11,564 nucleotides of DNA from Acidobacteriota bacterium (GTDB taxonomy: Bacteria > Acidobacteriota > Terriglobia > Acidiferrales > 2-02-FULL-67-57): positions 1-11,564 of the forward strand of contig JACPRL010000031.1 in assembly GCA_016189965.1 (NCBI GenBank). Reading direction: 5' to 3'. How positions within the stretch are numbered: the first letter of the stretch is position 1; each line of letters starts with the position of its first letter. Below, piece after piece: positions 5,569 to 11,564 of the stretch. A model generated the notes under the pieces. The model worked only from the letters and a program-made list of their open reading frames with translations. It did not search any database and had not been told where the DNA came from. Both the position numbers and the translations under genes were made by a program.

Positions 5569-6843
5569 TTATTGGCGGAAGGCGAAGCGGCCGGCGACCA
5601 GCGTGGCGACGGGCGCGCCACGCAACGTCCAGCCGTCGAAGGGCGAGTTGTGACTTTGCGAGGCTCCTTCGGCGGCGCGGTAGGTCCAGCGGCGCTCGGG
5701 GTCGAAAATCGTGATGTCCGCCGGCGCGCCGACGGCCAGCCGGCCGCCCTCGACGCCCAGGATGCGCGCCGGGTTGGTGGAGAAAAGCTCCACTAGGCGT
5801 AGAAGCGAAATTTTCTGCGTGTGGTAGAGCTTCTCGAGCGCCAGCGCCAGCGCGGTCTCCAGGCCGATGACGCCGAAAGGCGCCGACTCGAAGTCGGTCT
5901 GCTTTTCGGTTTCGCTGTGCGGGGCGTGGTCGGTGGCGATGGCGTCAACGGCGCCGTCAGCCAGGCCTTCGACGAGCGCGGCGACGTCGTCGGCGGTGCG
6001 CAGCGGCGGGTTCATCTTGGCGCGAGCGTCGAAGTCGCGGCAGGCCTCGTCGGTCAGGGTAAAGTGGTGGGGCGTGACTTCGCAGGTGACGCGCACGCCG
6101 TCCTGCTTGGCGCGGCGGACGAACTCAAGCGCCCCGCGCGTGGAAAGGTGCGCGAGGTGCAGCCGCGCGCCGGTCAGCTTTGCCAGCAGCGTGTCGCGCA
6201 GCACCGGCAGTTCTTCGGCCAACGCCGGGATGCCGCGCAGGCCGAGCCGCAGCGACCACTCACCCTCGTGCATCACGCCGCCCGCCGCCAGGTGCGGGTC
6301 TTCGCAGTGGTCAACGAGCGGGAGGTCGAGCGCCAGGCAGTATTCGAGCGCGCGGCGCAGCAGGCGGCTGTTCCACACCGGGCGGCCGTCGTCGCTCACC
6401 GCCCGGATGCCCGCTTCGCGCATGGATTCGATTTCGGCCAGCTCCTCGCCTGCCGTCCCCTTCGTCACCGCGCCGACGGGATAGACGCGCACCGGGCCTC
6501 GGGCCGCCTGCGCGAGGATGAAACGCGTGACGAGCGCCGAGTCGTTGACCGGTTGCGTATTGGGCATGGCGGCGACGGCGGTGAAGCCGCCGGCAGCCGC
6601 GGCCGCCGTGCCGCTCGAGACGGTTTCCGCCGCTTCCTTGCCCGGCTCGCGCAGGTGGACGTGGAGGTCAATGAAGCCGGGGGCGACGACGAGGTTCGCG
6701 GCGTCGAAGACATCCGCGTCCGGGCGCTCGATGCGCGTGTCGAGGGCGGCGAGGCGACCGTCTTCGATGAGCAGGTCGCGGCGCGCGTCGAGCCCTGCGG
6801 CGGGATCGACGACGCGTCCGTTCTTGATGAGGAGCGGCTTCAT
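5569..6843 (-). CDS. pyrC: Dihydroorotase, class I
   Basis: A 424-residue amidohydrolase for the third step of UMP synthesis, cyclisation of carbamoyl-aspartate to dihydroorotate. All metal and substrate residues of the active class I type are present: His61 and His63 with Arg65 (DLHVHLREPG), Asn95 (MPNTQP), Asp151/152 (VSDDGRP), His179 (DHCED), His232 (LAHLST) and Asp305 (ATDHAPH). It is therefore not one of the inactive PyrC homologues that only scaffold aspartate carbamoyltransferase. The length is normal for the class, ending with the usual beta-domain (GAPADITIFDP to GRFAF). The ATG overlaps the pyrB stop (ATGA on the minus strand), so it is the last gene of pyrR-pyrB-pyrC. The hairpin at 5536-5555 follows the stop. 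Confidence 0.95.
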   Translation of the reverse strand: MKPLLIKNGRVVDPAAGLDARRDLLIEDGRLAALDTRIERPDADVFDAANLVVAPGFIDLHVHLREPGKEAAETVSSGTAAAAAGGFTAVAAMPNTQPVNDSALVTRFILAQAARGPVRVYPVGAVTKGTAGEELAEIESMREAGIRAVSDDGRPVWNSRLLRRALEYCLALDLPLVDHCEDPHLAAGGVMHEGEWSLRLGLRGIPALAEELPVLRDTLLAKLTGARLHLAHLSTRGALEFVRRAKQDGVRVTCEVTPHHFTLTDEACRDFDARAKMNPPLRTADDVAALVEGLADGAVDAIATDHAPHSETEKQTDFESAPFGVIGLETALALALEKLYHTQKISLLRLVELFSTNPARILGVEGGRLAVGAPADITIFDPERRWTYRAAEGASQSHNSPFDGWTLRGAPVATLVAGRFAFRQ

Positions 6844-7799
6844 CCCGCGCCTCCCACCAACAGCTCCAGCAAGGCCATGCGCACGGCGACACCGTTTTCC
6901 ACTTGGTGCGGGATGACCGAGCGCGGGCTGTCGGCCACTTCGCCGGCGATGTCGATGCCGCGCAGGAACGGCCCGGGGTGCATCACGATGGCGTCGGGCT
7001 TGGCGTGCGCCAGCCGCGACGGCGTCAGGCAGTAGTGCCGGGCGTATTCGGCCGGCGAGGCGAAAAGCGGCTCGCGCTGCCGCTCGAGCTGCACGCGCAG
7101 CATCATCACCACGTCGGCCTCGGCCAGAGCTTCTTCGATGCGAGCGCAGACGGCGACGCTGGGCGCCAGGCGCTCGAAAGCTTTCGGCACCAGCGGGGGC
7201 GGGCCGGCGAGTGCGATGCGCGTGCCGAACTTGGCGAGCAGGTGGATGTTCGAGCGCGCCACGCGGCTGTGGAGGAGGTCGCCCAGGATGGCGACCTTGA
7301 GGCCCCCGAGCGTCCCCTTGTGGTCGCGGATGGTGAGGGCGTCGAGCAGGGCCTGCGTGGGGTGCTCGTGCTGGCCGTCGCCAGCGTTGAGGATGGGCAC
7401 GTCCGTGTGCCGCGCCAGGAAGTGCGGGACGCCAGAGGCAGCGTGGCGGATGACCAGGGCATTGGGGCGCATGGCGGCCAGCGTCTTGACGGTGTCGAGC
7501 AGCGACTCGCCCTTCTGCACGCTCGAGGCTTCGAGCGCCAGGTTCACCGTGTTCATCCCCAGGCGCTGCGCCGCCATCTCGAAGCTGACCCGTGTGCGGG
7601 TGGAAGGCTCGAAGAAGGCCAGGGTCAATGTCTTGCCGCGCAGGAGCTCGAGCCGCGGCACCGGCCGGGTTTCGGTGGCGGTGCGGGTTTGGTACTTCTG
7701 CGCCGTCGCGAGCACCAGCTCGATGTCTTCCGCGCTCAAGGGTTCGACGCCCAGCAGATGACGCTGGGAGAGGCGGGCGAGGGTCTTCGGCGGCGGCAC
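6840..7799 (-). CDS. pyrB: Aspartate carbamoyltransferase catalytic subunit
   Basis: A 319-residue enzyme that joins carbamoyl phosphate and aspartate, the committed step of pyrimidine synthesis. It has the carbamoyl-phosphate loop FEPSTRTR (63-70), Lys96 of the mobile SSVQKGES loop, HPTQ (146-149), GDLLHSRVARSN (173-184), the aspartate-site Arg235 in MMLRVQLER, and HPGP (274-277). After HPGP it reads FLRG, where most homologues have a Met/Ile-Asn-Arg-Gly form, a mild departure that leaves the Arg intact. No regulatory subunit PyrI is present, as expected beside PyrR and PyrC. The start is GTG, 7 nt after the pyrR stop. Its stop overlaps the pyrC start. Transcription is from the promoter at 8385-8413. 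Confidence 0.95.
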   Translation of the reverse strand: MPPPKTLARLSQRHLLGVEPLSAEDIELVLATAQKYQTRTATETRPVPRLELLRGKTLTLAFFEPSTRTRVSFEMAAQRLGMNTVNLALEASSVQKGESLLDTVKTLAAMRPNALVIRHAASGVPHFLARHTDVPILNAGDGQHEHPTQALLDALTIRDHKGTLGGLKVAILGDLLHSRVARSNIHLLAKFGTRIALAGPPPLVPKAFERLAPSVAVCARIEEALAEADVVMMLRVQLERQREPLFASPAEYARHYCLTPSRLAHAKPDAIVMHPGPFLRGIDIAGEVADSPRSVIPHQVENGVAVRMALLELLVGGAG

Positions 7800-7806
7800 G
7801 GCAGTC

Positions 7807-8358
7807 TTAGTCGGGAACCTTCTCCATCAGCATGACGCGGTCCTGGCCGTCGGTTTCGCGCAGGCGGACTTCGATGATTTCGTTGGCGGCGGTCTGGACG
7901 TGGCGGCCGACGTAGGTGGCTTCGATGGGCAGCTCACGCCAGCCGCGGTCAATCAGGGCGCAGAGCTGGACGCGCGCGGGGCGTCCGCTGTCGAAGAGCG
8001 CGTTCATCGAAGCGCGCGTGGTGCGTCCGGTGTAGAGCACGTCGTCCACCAGCACGATGGTCTTGTCGTCGACGGAGAAGTCGATCTGGCGCCCCTTCAC
8101 CACCGGCTGGGGCCCGACGGTGGAGAGGTCGTCGCGGTAGAGCGTGATTTCGAGCGAGCCCACCGGCACCGCCTTCTTCTCCACTTCGCCAATCAGCGCC
8201 GCCAGCCGCTCAGCCAGCGGCACGCCGCGCCGGCGGATGCCGACCAGGGCCAGGCGGTCGGCGCCGTTGTTGCGCTCGACGATCTGGTGCGCCAGGCGGA
8301 CGAGCGTGCGGTCAATCTCCGCCGCCGACATCAATTGGGCTTTTTCGCGAATCGGCAT
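7807..8358 (-). CDS. pyrR: PyrR bifunctional regulator / uracil phosphoribosyltransferase
   Basis: A 183-residue type I phosphoribosyltransferase-fold protein. The PRPP loop reads IVLVDDVLYTGRT (101-113), and the N-terminal EKAQLM...LAHQIVERN matches the usual PyrR start, so ATG 8358 is preferred over Met10. In Bacillus, PyrR binds pyr mRNA in response to UMP and controls attenuation. In mycobacteria it represses translation near the start, and it can also convert uracil and PRPP to UMP. It heads the operon with pyrB and pyrC. The predicted leader is only about 20 nt and has no room for the Bacillus binding loop plus terminator. Here it may act on the pyrR start region, on other pyr messages, or only as an enzyme (inference). 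No clear Shine-Dalgarno precedes the ATG. Confidence 0.93.
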   Translation of the reverse strand: MPIREKAQLMSAAEIDRTLVRLAHQIVERNNGADRLALVGIRRRGVPLAERLAALIGEVEKKAVPVGSLEITLYRDDLSTVGPQPVVKGRQIDFSVDDKTIVLVDDVLYTGRTTRASMNALFDSGRPARVQLCALIDRGWRELPIEATYVGRHVQTAANEIIEVRLRETDGQDRVMLMEKVPD

Positions 8359-8384
8359 CGGGCCGAAACCGGTGAGGCCGCTTC

Positions 8385-8413
8385 ATAGTAGTGAGAGCCT
8401 TCGAGGGTGTCAA
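8385..8413 (-). promoter_or_regulatory. Promoter of the pyrR-pyrB-pyrC operon
   Basis: Read on the minus strand, TTGACA (8413-8408), a 17-bp spacer and TACTAT (8390-8385) form a near-consensus sigma-70 promoter. Transcription should begin near 8378, about 20 nt before the pyrR ATG. That leader holds no terminator and no recognisable PyrR-binding loop. Confidence 0.8.
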
Positions 8414-8453
8414 GGAAGCCATCGGGCCCGTTCCTGATTCGAGAGCCGAATCT

Positions 8454-8484
8454 CCGGGTGGCCGGTGCCACCCGGCTCAGCGAG
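8454..8484. repeat. 31-bp hairpin repeat, copy B
   Basis: A 9-bp perfect stem, CCGGGTGGC/GCCACCCGG (8454-8462, 8467-8475), with loop CGGT is followed by CTCAGCGAG. It is the partner of 5320-5350 and lies upstream of both divergent promoters. Confidence 0.75.
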
Positions 8485-8501
8485 AAAACTACTGCGCCGA
8501 G

Positions 8502-8523
8502 CCCCCAGGCACCTGCCTGGGGG
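8502..8523. repeat. Strong GC hairpin between divergent promoters
   Basis: A perfect 9-bp stem, CCCCCAGGC/GCCTGGGGG, encloses the loop ACCT. It has the same small-stem, 4-nt-loop architecture as the other hairpins here but a different sequence. No T-run follows on either strand. Confidence 0.7.
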
Positions 8524-8576
8524 AGTCATTCAGGCCAAATCGGACACGACCGGCGCCGGGCCAGTGCGAGGCGCTG

Positions 8577-8585
8577 TGGTAGACT
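8577..8585 (+). promoter_or_regulatory. Probable extended -10 promoter for surE-pyrD
   Basis: TGG precedes TAGACT (8580-8585), giving an extended -10 with no convincing -35. It is well placed, with a start near 8592 and a Shine-Dalgarno at 8607. Confidence 0.4.
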
Positions 8586-8606
8586 GGCCTGCTGAGAAAA
8601 GGAAGG

Positions 8607-8611
8607 GGAGG
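8607..8611 (+). promoter_or_regulatory. Shine-Dalgarno fixing the surE start
   Basis: GGAGG within GGGGAGG lies 5 nt before ATG 8617. It supports translation from that ATG and so the presence of the N-terminal export signal on this SurE. Confidence 0.75.
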
Positions 8612-8616
8612 CTCGA

Positions 8617-9477
8617 ATGGCACTCCGCGCGAGGAAGAAAATTCTGGTCTGTCTGTTGTTCGTGGGTCTGCTGGTGTCGCCGGCTGCGGTGGAGAAGGCG
8701 GACGGCAACGGGGAGCTTTTCATTCTGCTGACCAACGACGACGGCTACGACGCCGCGGGGCTCCGCGCCCTGGCCGAAGCACTCGCGCCGCTGGGCGAGG
8801 TGATGGTGGCGGCGCCGGAGACGAACCAGAGCGGAACCGGACACAGCACCACCACGCACGAGTTCATCGAGGTTCGGCCGGTCGAACTGGTGCCGGGGGT
8901 TAAGGCCTATGCCATCGCCGCCCGGCCGGCCACCTGCGTGCGAATGGCGCTGGAGGCGCTGGCGCCGCGTCGGCCCGACCTGGTGGTCAGCGGCATTAAC
9001 CGCGGGCGCAACTTGGGCGTGGTCACCTACTACTCCGGAACCGTGGGGGCGGCGCGCGAAGCGAGCTTCGTTGGTATTCCGGCCCTCGCGGTGTCCAACC
9101 AGAGAGACGACGCCAAGGAGTACGCGGCCACCGCCGCCTTCGTCCGGGAGTTGATCGAGGAGTTGCGCGCCAGCGGCCGGCTGCGCCCGGGGCTGTTCCT
9201 GAACATCAACGCGCCGGCGGGCGAGTGGCGCGGCGTGCGCATCACCCGGCAGAGCACCACGGCGACGCCGCAGCTGTTCTCGCGCTTCGCCAGCCCGCGC
9301 GGCGGCGTCTACTACTGGTCGGACTACGCCCATCTGGGCCAGGACGAAGAAGGCACGGACGTCTGGGCCTTCCTCAACGGCTTTATCTCCATCACGCCGA
9401 TGGAACTGGATCAAACTGCCAGCGGGGAGCTCGACTGGCTGCGACAGTGGGAGCGAGAGGCGGCGCCTGCGCGGTGA
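8617..9477 (+). CDS. surE: SurE-family 5'/3'-nucleotidase with an N-terminal signal peptide
   Basis: A 286-residue SurE-fold metal-dependent phosphatase. Known SurE proteins release phosphate from nucleoside monophosphates and are usually cytoplasmic, beginning almost directly with ILLTNDDG. Here that motif starts at residue 36, after a basic N-terminus (MALRARKK) and a hydrophobic core (about 9-24), which reads as a Sec signal or anchor. The metal-site residues are intact: Asp41 and Asp42 (LTNDDG), Ser72 (NQSGTGHS) and Asn128 (SGINRGRN). YYSGTVGAAREA and the dimer tail around FLNGFISITPME are typical. A strong Shine-Dalgarno and the lack of any later start near the core support the long form. 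It precedes pyrD by 10 nt, diverges from pyrR, and may recover external nucleotides (inference). Confidence 0.9.
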   Translation: MALRARKKILVCLLFVGLLVSPAAVEKADGNGELFILLTNDDGYDAAGLRALAEALAPLGEVMVAAPETNQSGTGHSTTTHEFIEVRPVELVPGVKAYAIAARPATCVRMALEALAPRRPDLVVSGINRGRNLGVVTYYSGTVGAAREASFVGIPALAVSNQRDDAKEYAATAAFVRELIEELRASGRLRPGLFLNINAPAGEWRGVRITRQSTTATPQLFSRFASPRGGVYYWSDYAHLGQDEEGTDVWAFLNGFISITPMELDQTASGELDWLRQWEREAAPAR

Positions 9478-9487
9478 GGGTGCCGGC

Positions 9488-10429
9488 ATGAATGTTGACC
9501 TGAGCGTCGAACTGGTCCCGGCGAGGGCGGGGCAGGCGGGCTTGTGGCTGAAGAACCCGGTGCTGGCCGCTTCGGGCACGTTCGGCTACGGCGTAGAGTT
9601 TGCCGCGCAGGTGGACTTGAACCGGCTGGGGGGGCTGGTAGTCAAAGGCCTGTCGGCTGCGCCGCTGGACGGCGCGCCAGCCCCGCGGCTCTGCGAAACT
9701 CCGGCCGGGATGCTGAACGCCGTGGGATTGCAGAACATCGGCGTGCGGCGCTTCATCGCCGAAAAGCTGCCCGCGCTGCGCGGCTACGACACTGCCGTCA
9801 TCGCCAACGTCTTCGGGCACACGGTCGAAGAGTACGTCGAGGTCATCCGCGCGCTGGAGCAGGCCGAGGGTGTGGCCGCCTACGAGTTGAACATCTCCTG
9901 CCCCAACGTGAAGCAGGGCGGGGTGGAGTTCGGGCGCGAGCCGCAGTTGACGCGCGAGGTGGTGCGAGCGGCGCGGGGTGCGGCGCGGCGGCGGCCGCTC
10001 ATCGTCAAGCTCTCCCCGAACGTCACCGACATCACCGTGCTGGCGCGCGCGGCCGCCGAGGCGGGCGCCGACGCCCTCTCCGTCGTCAATACGTTTACCG
10101 GCATGGCCGTTGACCTCCGCACGCGCCGCTCCCGCTTGGGCCTGACGACCGGGGGGCTATCAGGGCCGGCCATCAAGCCGCTGGCACTGCGCATGGTCTG
10201 GGAGGTGGCGCGGGCGGTGAGCCTGCCTGTTATCGGTATCGGCGGCATTGCGACTGGCGAGGATGCGGCTGAGTTCCTCGTCGTGGGCGCGCGCGCCGTG
10301 CAAGTGGGCACGGCAAACTTCATACAACCTTTCGCCCCTGTTCGCATCATAGAAGAGTTAGAAATGTACTGTCGGAGCAATAAGATAGCGACAGTGCGGG
10401 AGCTCTGCGGAACGTTCATAAGCGAGTAA
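9488..10429 (+). CDS. pyrD: Dihydroorotate dehydrogenase, class 1B
   Basis: A 313-residue FMN enzyme that oxidises dihydroorotate to orotate, the fourth step of UMP synthesis. The catalytic base is Cys138 (NISCPNVKQGG), which marks class 1 cytosolic enzymes rather than the membrane-bound class 2 with Ser. The NAVGLQN loop, KLSPNVTD, VNTFTGMAVD, GLSGPAIKP and the FMN-phosphate site IGIGGIATGEDAAEF are all present. Motifs and length fit class 1B, which normally works with PyrK, an FAD/iron-sulfur partner that passes electrons to NAD. No pyrK is in the window. The start lies 10 nt after surE, with GAGGG (9476-9480) overlapping the surE stop, so the two are one transcription unit. The stop is TAA at 10427. 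Confidence 0.94.
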   Translation: MNVDLSVELVPARAGQAGLWLKNPVLAASGTFGYGVEFAAQVDLNRLGGLVVKGLSAAPLDGAPAPRLCETPAGMLNAVGLQNIGVRRFIAEKLPALRGYDTAVIANVFGHTVEEYVEVIRALEQAEGVAAYELNISCPNVKQGGVEFGREPQLTREVVRAARGAARRRPLIVKLSPNVTDITVLARAAAEAGADALSVVNTFTGMAVDLRTRRSRLGLTTGGLSGPAIKPLALRMVWEVARAVSLPVIGIGGIATGEDAAEFLVVGARAVQVGTANFIQPFAPVRIIEELEMYCRSNKIATVRELCGTFISE

Positions 10430-10457
10430 GAAAGGCGAAAGCCAGGCGAAATTTATA

Positions 10458-10486
10458 TTGACTTTTCCTTCGCCACGCGCTATCCT
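10458..10486 (+). promoter_or_regulatory. Promoter of the rlpA-like gene
   Basis: TTGACT (10458-10463), a 17-bp spacer and TATCCT (10481-10486) lie 28 bp past the pyrD stop. The predicted start near 10493 gives an A-rich, apparently unstructured leader of about 80-90 nt with no riboswitch motif I recognise. Confidence 0.75.
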
Positions 10487-10572
10487 ACAACCCACTCTAT
10501 AGCCCGCAAAGAAACCGCACCGAAACAGAAGCAAATTTGATTCAAGAGTAAAAGCAGAAACAGGAAGGCGAG

Positions 10573-11040
10573 GTGCAGCGAATGCGCGATTTGTGTTTTG
10601 CCGGTCTGGTGGGGTTGGTTTTGGTCGGGGCCGGCGTATACCTGCTGGCCGGGGCACCTGTTCCCACCTCAGCGGCCAACGACGCCAGGGAGGACGCCTT
10701 CGCGATCTTCTCTCCACCCACGCCGGCCGAGGTGTTTGAGGGCAAGGCGAGCTGGTACGGGCCGGGCTTCCATGGGCGGCCGACTTCGAGCGGGGTTCTC
10801 TTCAACCGCTACGCATTGACCGCCGCGCACCGTACGCTGCGTGCCGGCACCGTGGTGCGGGTGACGAACCTGCGCAACCAGCGCTCGACCGTGCTGATCA
10901 TCAACGACTGGGGCCCGGTGCCGGAAGACCGCGTGTTGGACGTCTCCGAGGCGGCCGCCGAGGTGTTGGGCTTCCGCGAACAGGGCCTGGCGCGCGTGCG
11001 CGTGGAAGTCTATCGCGCCGCTCACTCTCCCCTCATGTAA
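10573..11040 (+). CDS. rlpA: RlpA-like double-psi beta-barrel protein
   Basis: 155 residues from GTG 10573, or 152 from ATG 10582; GAGG at 10570 suits the ATG and AGGAAGG at 10562 suits the GTG. An N-terminal hydrophobic segment (about 10-28) exports or anchors it. Residues about 56-150 form the RlpA barrel: GKASWYGPGFHGRPTSSG, ALTAAHRTL, GTVVRVTNL, INDWGP and RVLDVS. RlpA proteins are envelope proteins, and the Pseudomonas enzyme is a lytic transglycosylase acting on peptidoglycan lacking stem peptides. His86 and Asp112 match its essential His131 and Asp157 at the same 26-residue spacing. The position matching Glu120 (SGE in most homologues) is Val75, so catalysis may differ or be lost. No SPOR domain follows, and no lipobox is evident. 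It has its own promoter and faces the propeller gene downstream. Confidence 0.88.
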   Translation: MQRMRDLCFAGLVGLVLVGAGVYLLAGAPVPTSAANDAREDAFAIFSPPTPAEVFEGKASWYGPGFHGRPTSSGVLFNRYALTAAHRTLRAGTVVRVTNLRNQRSTVLIINDWGPVPEDRVLDVSEAAAEVLGFREQGLARVRVEVYRAAHSPLM

Positions 11041-11082
11041 AAGTCCAAAAGCGGAATTGCGTTACGGACCCCCCGTCTGCAG

Positions 11083-11562
11083 CTATCTCGGCCGCCAGGC
11101 CGGGCTCGTGTCGGCGGCGGCGTTGTTGGTGAGCCTCACCGGGTTCGAACCGTCCGCGTTCATCGCGTAGATTTCCTTGTTCCCGTCGCGGTCGCTCGCG
11201 AACGCGATCTTGCTCCCGTCCGGAGACCAGCAGGCGGTGTCGGCGTCCCACGCCGAGTGGTTGGTGAGGTTCGTCGGGCTCGAGCCGTCCGCGTTCATCG
11301 CGTAGATCTCGAAGTTCCCGTCGCGCTCACTCGCGAACGCGATCTTGCTCCCGTCCGGAGACCAGTCGGGGTCGAAGTCGTGCGCCGAGTGGTTGGTGAG
11401 CCTCGTCGGGTTGGTGCCGTCCGCGTTCATCTCGTAGATCTCCGCGTTCCCGTCGCGGTTGCTCACGAACGCGATCTTCGAGCGCCCTGGGGGCTGCGGC
11501 GTCCCACCTCCCCAGGATCCAGCGAGCAGCGCAACCGAGAGGAGGATTGCGCCGAGGGTCAT
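11083..11562 (-). CDS. TolB/WD40-like beta-propeller repeat protein, short, start at window edge
   Basis: 159 residues from the ATG at 11562. Only 2 nt remain beyond it, so the true start may lie outside. Residues 1-16 look like a signal-peptide core, followed by a Gly/Pro linker. Three repeats of 44-45 residues follow, each with the pattern SKIAF-S-RDGN-EIY-MNADG-LTN-DWSPDG seen in TolB and DPP-IV-type propellers. A complete propeller needs six or so blades, so this protein is too short to close alone. It may form oligomers, or it may be truncated. The last repeat ends in AWRPR and a TAG, a normal-looking end. The repeats are nearly identical in DNA. It is convergent with the rlpA-like gene, 42 bp apart, with no clear terminator between. 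No function is assigned. Confidence 0.75.
   Translation of the reverse strand: MTLGAILLSVALLAGSWGGGTPQPPGRSKIAFVSNRDGNAEIYEMNADGTNPTRLTNHSAHDFDPDWSPDGSKIAFASERDGNFEIYAMNADGSSPTNLTNHSAWDADTACWSPDGSKIAFASDRDGNKEIYAMNADGSNPVRLTNNAAADTSPAWRPR
11150..11440 (-). repeat. 132-135-bp tandem repeats inside the propeller gene
   Basis: The propeller blades are repeated at the DNA level. CCGTCCGCGTT recurs at 11150, 11285 and 11417. A 36-bp block ending in GGAGACCAG is identical at 11195-11230 and 11330-11365, which points to recent tandem duplication within the gene. Confidence 0.8.
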
Positions 11563-11564
11563 CG

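Larger units (their letters stand above)
8359..8616. other. Divergent pyrR / surE control region
   Basis: These 258 bp lie between the starts of two divergent operons. They contain the pyrR promoter (minus strand), the 31-bp hairpin repeat copy B, a strong 9-bp-stem hairpin and a probable surE promoter with its Shine-Dalgarno. No gene is supported here. Short frames across it have no family features. Confidence 0.7.

Noticed and set aside
5331..5714. 127-codon frame in the thiD-pyrC gap with GQTFLS peptide repeats
   Set aside because: The peptide repeat is just the translated TTCC-loop hairpin, and the frame runs into the antisense of pyrC.
5821..7035. 404-codon open frame on the plus strand opposite pyrC and pyrB
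   Set aside because: It is antisense to two clear enzymes, has Arg/Val/Gly-biased composition typical of GC-rich shadow frames, and shows no family motif.
8391..8595. Short overlapping frames between pyrR and surE
   Set aside because: They cross the pyrR promoter and two hairpin repeats, lack ribosome-binding sites and show no protein features.
8530..9579. 349-codon open frame on the minus strand opposite surE
   Set aside because: It is antisense to SurE with intact active-site residues. The product is low in recognisable structure and crosses the divergent control region.
10487..10572. Riboswitch (cyclic-di-GMP or cyclic-di-AMP type) in the rlpA leader
   Set aside because: Such switches can precede cell-wall genes, but this leader is short, A-rich and shows neither the conserved core nor stable stems.
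11041..11082. Terminator between the rlpA-like and propeller genes
   Set aside because: Only a 4-bp ACGG/CCGT stem is visible, with no T-run on either strand.

Overview
The window looks like an ordinary stretch of a GC-rich bacterial chromosome, most likely from an Acidobacteriota-type organism. That placement is inference. It rests on the gene mix (exported TPR proteins, a three-ligand YHS-like protein beside a GDH, a PyrR-PyrB-PyrC operon), on high GC with GTG/TTG starts, and on short palindromic intergenic repeats of a kind I associate with that phylum. No rRNA, tRNA, CRISPR array, transposase or phage gene is visible, and I see no clear new multi-gene system.

Layout. Positions 51-1816 (+) hold a secreted CarboxypepD_reg-like/TPR protein translationally coupled to a lipoprotein alpha/beta hydrolase whose nucleophile position is Asp. 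A strong promoter at 1823-1851 then drives a membrane-anchored TPR protein coupled by an ATGA overlap to a small membrane protein with a YHS-like Cys motif (to 2756). A complete glutamate dehydrogenase follows (2815-4065), then a hairpin repeat, an AT-rich promoter region and thiD (4254-5132). The gap at 5133-5568 contains no gene and is packed with palindromes.

The centre is a pyrimidine locus. The minus-strand operon pyrR-pyrB-pyrC (8358 down to 5569) starts from a near-consensus promoter with a leader of about 20 nt. Divergent from it, surE-pyrD (8617-10429, +) pairs a SurE phosphatase carrying an export signal with a class 1B dihydroorotate dehydrogenase. PyrB, PyrC and PyrD supply three consecutive steps of UMP synthesis, PyrR is a regulator and/or uracil phosphoribosyltransferase, and SurE dephosphorylates nucleotides, apparently outside the cytoplasm. 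PyrK, the usual partner of class 1B PyrD, is not in the window.

The right end has a promoter and an rlpA-like cell-wall gene (10573-11040, +), convergent with a short TolB/WD40-like beta-propeller protein (11562-11083, -) that touches the window edge.

The points most worth following up are the exported SurE, the Asp-nucleophile hydrolase, the attenuator-less pyrR operon, the RlpA lacking the usual Glu, and families of small hairpin repeats whose copies differ by compensatory base-pair changes.
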